From: Lepidurus packardi | Taxonomy: Eukaryota; Arthropoda; Branchiopoda; Notostraca; Triopsidae | Reading direction: 5' to 3' | Length of the DNA stretch: 64,000 nucleotides | Assembly (NCBI GenBank): GCA_023053545.1 | Contig: JAKZAN010000005.1 | Coordinates: forward strand, 9,734,001-9,798,000 | Shown here: piece by piece, positions 59,401 to 64,000 of the stretch | How positions within the stretch are numbered: the first letter of the stretch is position 1 | Layout of the letters: the number at the start of each line of letters is the position of its first letter | The notes under the pieces: generated by a model | The model's input: the letters and a program-made list of their open reading frames with translations, nothing else | Databases searched by the model: none | What the model was told of the DNA's origin: nothing | Program-made: the position numbers and the translations under genes

Positions 59401-60741
59401 TCCTTGTACTTTACTCAATTCCCTATTACTTACTGTCTGACCAAATCTGAAGTGGTCACTTTTCCAACTCCCTAAACTTGGCAGGTGCTTCACAACCTCA
59501 ATTTACTGGGCCATTTTCCTTTAAAGTGTTTTAGTAAAGAGCAGCTGTATTACCTCAAGCCTCTTCATGTAACTTTAAAAAAAAAGAAAGAATGGACCCT
59601 TTCTGTTCCCCTATTTCTGCTCTTGTCTTCTTCTTGGACCCGCATTTAGAAACTTCGGGTCAAAATAAAACAAAAAGTTATCTCAATTTCTTTTGCCTGG
59701 CTGCTGCACTCCTTGTCACATGCTCAGGTCCTGGCACGAGGGGGGAGTAAAATAGAAAATAAGATGTAGCATTGGAATATTGCCACGGCGCCATTGATTT
59801 TCCTTTTGCTCAGAAGAAGATCCCTTCCCGAAACAAATAAAAATCGGGAGGGAAATAAAACAGTAAAACAAGACTTGTTCTTTATCGCCTAGCGTAAAGT
59901 AAATTATGCTCATGGACCTCGAAAAGCTTCCTTATCGATAACACCTCGGATAGCTTATCTTAAGCGTCCCTAATTTGAGTAACTTTTGGACTCGTAAATC
60001 GCTCGCCTTTGACAAAGATTCCGAGACGATAAAAAAACTTTTTATTTTTTCTTGCGGTCATGCATTAAAAAAAAAAACCACGTGGCCTGAGCTAAAATTA
60101 AAGATCGTTTAGAACAGAGGTCAAACTTTGCCTGAAAGGGGGAAAAGAAAAGAAGATTTCTAAAGACAGTTGAGTATTTCTGCCGGTGCCTGACCTGCGC
60201 CAGGGCCTTTGCCTTGTGTACGTCAAAGGAATCAATGAATCCCCCGTGGTCCTTTCCAGAATCCTCTGCTCTTCTCGTATTGAACCGTGCTGTCGGATTT
60301 CTATCCTTACAGAAAGATATTTCTGCATCATAAAACTCCCCAAAATAAAACCAATCCTCAACAATAGCCTTATTGACAGTCACACTCAAAAGTCTATTCC
60401 AAAAATGGTTCAGAATATCTCGAATCTACCTTCTTAAAAGATCCTTTCACGTCACAAACATCCAAAAATAGACTAAAATAACACAATTTCACCTGATACT
60501 TCCCTTAACAATAAACAGAAAATAAAAATGTCAACAGAAAGGACACTAATTCTGAAGAATCTAACAAAGAAATTCCCCAAAACGAAACTCAAAATTTCGA
60601 CAATTTCAGTCATTTTTATTCCATGGTAATTAACACTAAACTTGAAAGAGTTTCGAGAATTGGGACAAGTTTTTATTTAGAGAATTGAAGTAACTTACCT
60701 AGTGAGAGTCGCCTCCATCTGGTCCTGCGCTTCTTGCCCAT
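47463..60741 (-). CDS. Unrecognised large acidic protein with a basic tract and a C-terminal CaaX-like motif (CSVQ)
   Basis: I do not recognise this family. Exons, in transcript order: 60741-60699, 58830-58345, 54513-54307, 52448-52347, 51251-51007, 50884-50620, 49899-49751 and 49247-47463; all junctions are GT-AG and in phase, about 1093 residues. It starts MGKKRRTRWRRLSLG. Then follow a Gly/Ser/Pro-rich region with a Gly run; YTKISTPRQEVLFKKG (a likely conserved core); a Tyr/Gly/Pro-rich part (FYGNGYGMYPGG); a polybasic tract RRKKRKKRKRVR (483-494) that could be a nuclear signal; and a long Glu/Asp/Ser-rich last exon of 595 codons. The end is basic (KVRKLKPP) and then ACCSVQ. CSVQ fits a CaaX box, with X = Gln usually favouring farnesylation; the cysteine before it could be palmitoylated. 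Membrane tethering or nuclear location is inference. Small exons in the long introns may have been missed. Confidence 0.75.
52449..58344 (-). other. Long introns of the unrecognised gene
   Basis: Two introns (52449-54306 and 54514-58344) flank the YTKISTPRQ exon. They are AT-rich with A-runs (about 53188-53212), a short CA repeat near 53835-53846 and a near-palindrome around CTGAGAGATCTCTCTCAG (about 57632-57649). No nested gene or structured RNA is supported. Confidence 0.5.
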
Positions 60742-62300
60742 GGAGTGAAAAACGCTTTAGAAAAAAAAGGTGCTAGGCAACTTAAAAAGAATCCAATCCC
60801 AATATAGAGGCACCAGCAACTGTTTCTTTTTTTTGACGTCAACACTATTCAATTTGTACCAAAAAACGTCTATTCTTAATGTGTCAACTTGAATTTTTTT
60901 TCGAAGTCACCCCGCAATCATAGTCCCGCCACTGTTTACGAAGATGGTCCTGTAAGCATAAGCAAACTGTGATTTAGCACATGCGTGGACGTGGCCGAGG
61001 AAAGAGTTGGTCGCGAATGTGACAGGTTAGGGAGTTTGGAGGCGACTGAGGAGTCAGGCGTATTACACTTGTAAAGGGGAAACAAGCTTCGGCACACCGA
61101 ATACACGCCCCCGCGTATGGAATCTCCCGTTCTGCACCGAAGAGAGCTTTCCAGCAGCAACAGCAGCGGCAGCAGCCCGGTTTCCCTCCAAGCCACGCCT
61201 ACGAGGCAATCGGCAATCACGCGTACAAGCGAAGAGGTTTTTTACAGCCTTCCCTAGCTGCTTCTGTGGTTTGCCGTTCGCCAGAGCCGAATTGACGTCA
61301 GCAAAAGCACCTGCAAAACAAGAAAAACAACGTGAGCTCTTTTTATTCTTTTAAAAATAAGAAACAAATCGGTAAAAACCTGGAATCAAGCGATTCTCAA
61401 CCCAAAGGCGGGGAAAAGCTGACCCAATTAACCCCGTCTGCTTTCATATTTTCTTTTGTTTTATTTTACTTTTTCTCTCTTTTGTACCACACTTCCAAAC
61501 TCCCTAGCCATGCTCATATTCACCTCCACAGACCCACGTAAACCTACTTCCTGTGGAGGAACTCGGAATTAAAATCAAGGGGGCGGGGCCTGGAGGACCT
61601 GCATAATGTATCGATTCGATGCAAGCATAAAGACCAAGGGAAAACAGTACTGTCTATTTTATCTTTGGAAGCCTAAGAATGACCTCCTGAAAATCCCTTT
61701 TTTTAGTTCTAGGGGGAAGAGGGAGGGGGTATGGGTTAAAAAGGGACATCTGGACAGATCAAATGTACAGAGTCCCTATACACTACAGCTGGTTCAGCTT
61801 TTACGCCCAAAACAAGGGTTTTGCCCTAAAAGCTCGAACTTACACGTTGTGCTTCCTTCCTTATAGCCTATTTTCACTCACTAGGATCAGGACGGAATTG
61901 CTGGCCTAAAAATAAACTCGTCGTTCCTCGTAGTAAACAACCACGTGAGTTTCCGACAAGCTACATCATCCGCAGAAAGAATAGACAATTTTTAAAATTT
62001 CAAAATTTTCTATTTATCACTTTTTTTTAGTTGTAAGACTTCCATGCTCACTACAGTACAGTACTTACATTATAGGCCTGGAGGGCTCATAGAAACGGTC
62101 TAGGGGGGAGGTAAGGGGTCGCCACAAGTTACTAACCAATTTCGCTCCTTTTCGGCGGACAAAAAAGAATCCGTGGGGGTCTTGCTAGTGTCAAATGACG
62201 ACCACATGCAAATGCAAAACTCCTCTCTAGTCTCAGATTAAAGTCGCGACGCGACAAGAGTCTTAATCTGCCGGCACTACTACGAATTCTTATTCCAAAT

Positions 62301-62328
62301 ATTGCCATATGCCTCTCTATATGGCAAT
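62301..62328. repeat. Inverted repeat with 10-bp perfect arms
   Basis: ATTGCCATAT (62301-62310) and ATATGGCAAT (62319-62328) are perfect reverse complements around an 8-base pyrimidine-rich loop. No downstream T-tract or gene explains it. Confidence 0.7.
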
Positions 62329-62345
62329 TATCCGCTTCATAGGGA

Positions 62346-62389
62346 GATCGAGAAAGAGACAGAAAGATCGAGAAAGAGAGAGAGAGAGG
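62346..62389. repeat. GA-rich microsatellite
   Basis: GATCGAGAAAGAGA occurs at 62346-62359 and again at 62366-62379 (period 20), running into a (GA)n tract. Confidence 0.85.
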
Positions 62390-63676
62390 AAAAGGGAGCT
62401 GAGTTGGAACTGTAGGAAGTAATTTCGGGATCCCTAGGATCTTTTCTAATGCATATTATTCATATAATCGTCATTTAGATGCCCCCTAGCTTGTCTGAAA
62501 AGGCGGTGGTCCCCACGCTTTTAATGACACAAGGGGAAATAAAGCGAACGAGGGTGTTAAAAAGTGACTCCCCCCCTGCCAACACCGCCTAACATAGAGA
62601 AAAGGGATATTATTGCAAAGGTGTGGGTGCGGGCCAAACTCTAGCAGCGATCTGCACTGGCACTGACGTCAACGCTGCTTGGAGCTCCCTAAAAACTTCG
62701 ATCTACAGCTATCCAGCTCGTCTCTTTTTAGGAGGGGGGTGGGGGGGTGGAATGGGAATAGATTTCTGTAGCTATCTTCCTCACTGCCATTGATTCGTTC
62801 TTTCAACCCCCACAGAAATCCCTTTTGTTAACGGAGCCATGGATTTCTATCCCTTGCCACCAAACCCCCCCCCTCTCGAGAAGAAACTGGGGGTGCCGCA
62901 ATAACGTGTATAGAAAGTGTGTGATGTCGCTTTTCCGGCTAAAAGAAGAAGGCACATAAATGACAACATTGGTCCTTCCCGAGGACGAAAACATGTCGCA
63001 ATTTTTACTGTTGTTTCAGGGTAAGACACACATCAACGCGAGCGGAAAGATGTTGAAAAAGGTTGGGAGGAATGGAGTTTAAAAACATTCAAGTGTTTGG
63101 TTTGTCTTTGGTTTGACCCTCTTTTGCCTCCCAATGCTTGCGGGGAATTTCCGGGGCCCGTAATAATGCTTCTTGGAGAAGGTTTGCTGAGATTGTGAGG
63201 CAATTGTGAACTTATTACGCAAGATCCTCGTGATGACCAGGCGCGAATTGGTGTTTACTTGACTTTGGCAAGTCCTTGCGGGGACCATTTTCCTTGTTGT
63301 GCGTTCTGTTGTACAGCAGTAGGGTGTTATTTACTTCGCTTATTACGAGAAAACCATGCCATTGTGAAGAATACCGAGGTCGTATTCCAAGGAGGAGACG
63401 AGCAAGTCAAAAAGTCTTCTCACGTGATGCTACCACGAATCTTCACGGCCTTATTATAGTTTACGTCTGGCATGCCACTTGGCTCCTTCAGAAAAGAGCA
63501 CGAGAAGCCAAAAGTTGGCAAACGATACCGACGGAGTAAGCTGTCACGCGCTCCGTCTTCCTTTTTTATAAAATATAAAAATAAGAAAGAAGCCTTTATA
63601 CGATCGGTTCAAACATGGGGGAATTTCCAACAAGAACCTGGACCATGTTTTTTCTCTGATATAGTTTGAAGTACCA

Positions 63677-63704
63677 GCATAATATCAGGTACCTGATATC
63701 ATGC
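63677..63704. repeat. 28-bp near-perfect palindrome
   Basis: The core ATATCAGGTACCTGATAT (63682-63699) is a perfect 18-bp palindrome. With its flanks (GCATA on the left, CATGC on the right) the symmetry extends to 28 bp with one mismatched pair. Confidence 0.85.
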
Positions 63705-63747
63705 GTAAGGGCACTACCGGTCAAGTGACAATCTCTACACGTTTTTT

Positions 63748-63766
63748 TTATCGTAATTTACGATAA
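63748..63766. repeat. 19-bp palindrome
   Basis: TTATCGTAA and TTACGATAA are perfect reverse complements flanking one central T. It lies about 45 bp right of the 28-bp palindrome. Confidence 0.8.
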
Positions 63767-64000
63767 TAACGGCTTACATTCAATGCACAAGTCTCGCCTT
63801 TATTTGATTACATATTTAAGTAGTTAAGCACAAATAGTTAAAGAACCAAAATCCAATATAAATGAAACTGTTCGTATATTCTTGAAAAAGGCGTGTACAA
63901 TTTTACGGTAAACTTGATTTCGAAAAGTCCGCTAAAACTGCCGCCGCCGAACTCGTTAAAGTGTACAATGTCGGTAGAAGGACAGTCGTCCCCAGGCTAA

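Larger units (their letters stand above)
60834..62671. promoter_or_regulatory. Three consensus CRE octamers upstream of the unrecognised gene
   Basis: Perfect TGACGTCA palindromes lie at 60834-60841, 61293-61300 and 62664-62671, all within 2 kb upstream of the minus-strand start at 60741. This is the consensus site for CREB/ATF bZIP factors. The region around 61135-61175 is relatively GC-rich with CAG/GCA repeats and may be the 5' UTR or promoter. Regulation by cAMP or calcium through CREB is inference. Confidence 0.4.
60742..64000. other. Right-hand intergenic region
   Basis: Upstream of the minus-strand gene I find no convincing coding exon on either strand. The region holds the CRE octamers, a GA-rich microsatellite, a hairpin near 62301 and two palindromes near the right edge, each listed separately. 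The remaining open frames are short and lack recognisable motifs. Confidence 0.5.

Noticed and set aside
63259-63669. Open frames at the right end
   Set aside because: Short and overlapping, without ATG-initiated domain structure or recognisable similarity.

Overview
This is a eukaryotic, animal window, most likely from an arthropod. The genes are split by GT-AG introns (mostly 50-1000 bp, a few of several kb). The gene content is metazoan, and the acetylcholinesterase is of the Drosophila Ace type, with a hydrophobic C-terminal tail like that of the GPI-anchored fly enzyme. I cannot name the species. I see no bacterial, plasmid, phage or CRISPR content.

Nine protein-coding loci are supported. 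In order: (1) the 3' end of a voltage-gated calcium channel alpha2/delta subunit gene (+, 981-3485, cut off on the left); (2) Gemin2 (-, 4942-6046); (3) methionine aminopeptidase 2 (+, 6946-9268); (4) a class A peptide-type GPCR (-, 9468-15855); (5) a NOX5-type calcium-regulated NADPH oxidase (+, 19720-26984); (6) acetylcholinesterase (+, 27372-31725); (7) a secreted CAP/SCP 'venom allergen 5-like' protein (+, 34725-38729); (8) nucleoporin Nup160 (+, 39353-44733); (9) a large unrecognised acidic, low-complexity protein with a C-terminal CaaX-like motif (-, 47463-60741). I rebuilt the exon chains by hand from reading frame, splice sites and phase. Every chain closes with consistent phase and a total length divisible by three; the alpha2/delta chain does so for its visible part.

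Gemin2 and MetAP2 are divergent across about 0.9 kb. MetAP2 and the GPCR converge with only about 200 bp between their stop codons. NOX5, Ace, the CAP gene and Nup160 run in tandem on the + strand, with only 387 bp between the NOX5 stop and the Ace start. Beyond proximity there is no sign that these genes act in one pathway. Calcium signalling (alpha2/delta, EF-hand NOX5), neurotransmission (Ace, GPCR) and housekeeping (Gemin2, MetAP2, Nup160) are mixed, as is usual in animal genomes.

Features outside normal gene structure include a recent 189-bp tandem duplication just upstream of NOX5; a degenerate array of roughly 100-bp units in the first GPCR intron; a dispersed AGAAAT/ATTTCT palindromic motif clustered upstream of the GPCR and again in an Ace intron; consensus CRE octamers around the 5' end of the unrecognised gene; perfect or near-perfect palindromes near the right edge; and a 63-bp stop-free intron in Gemin2. 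I found no clear new multi-gene system. The best candidate for something undescribed is the putative CaaX-terminal protein.
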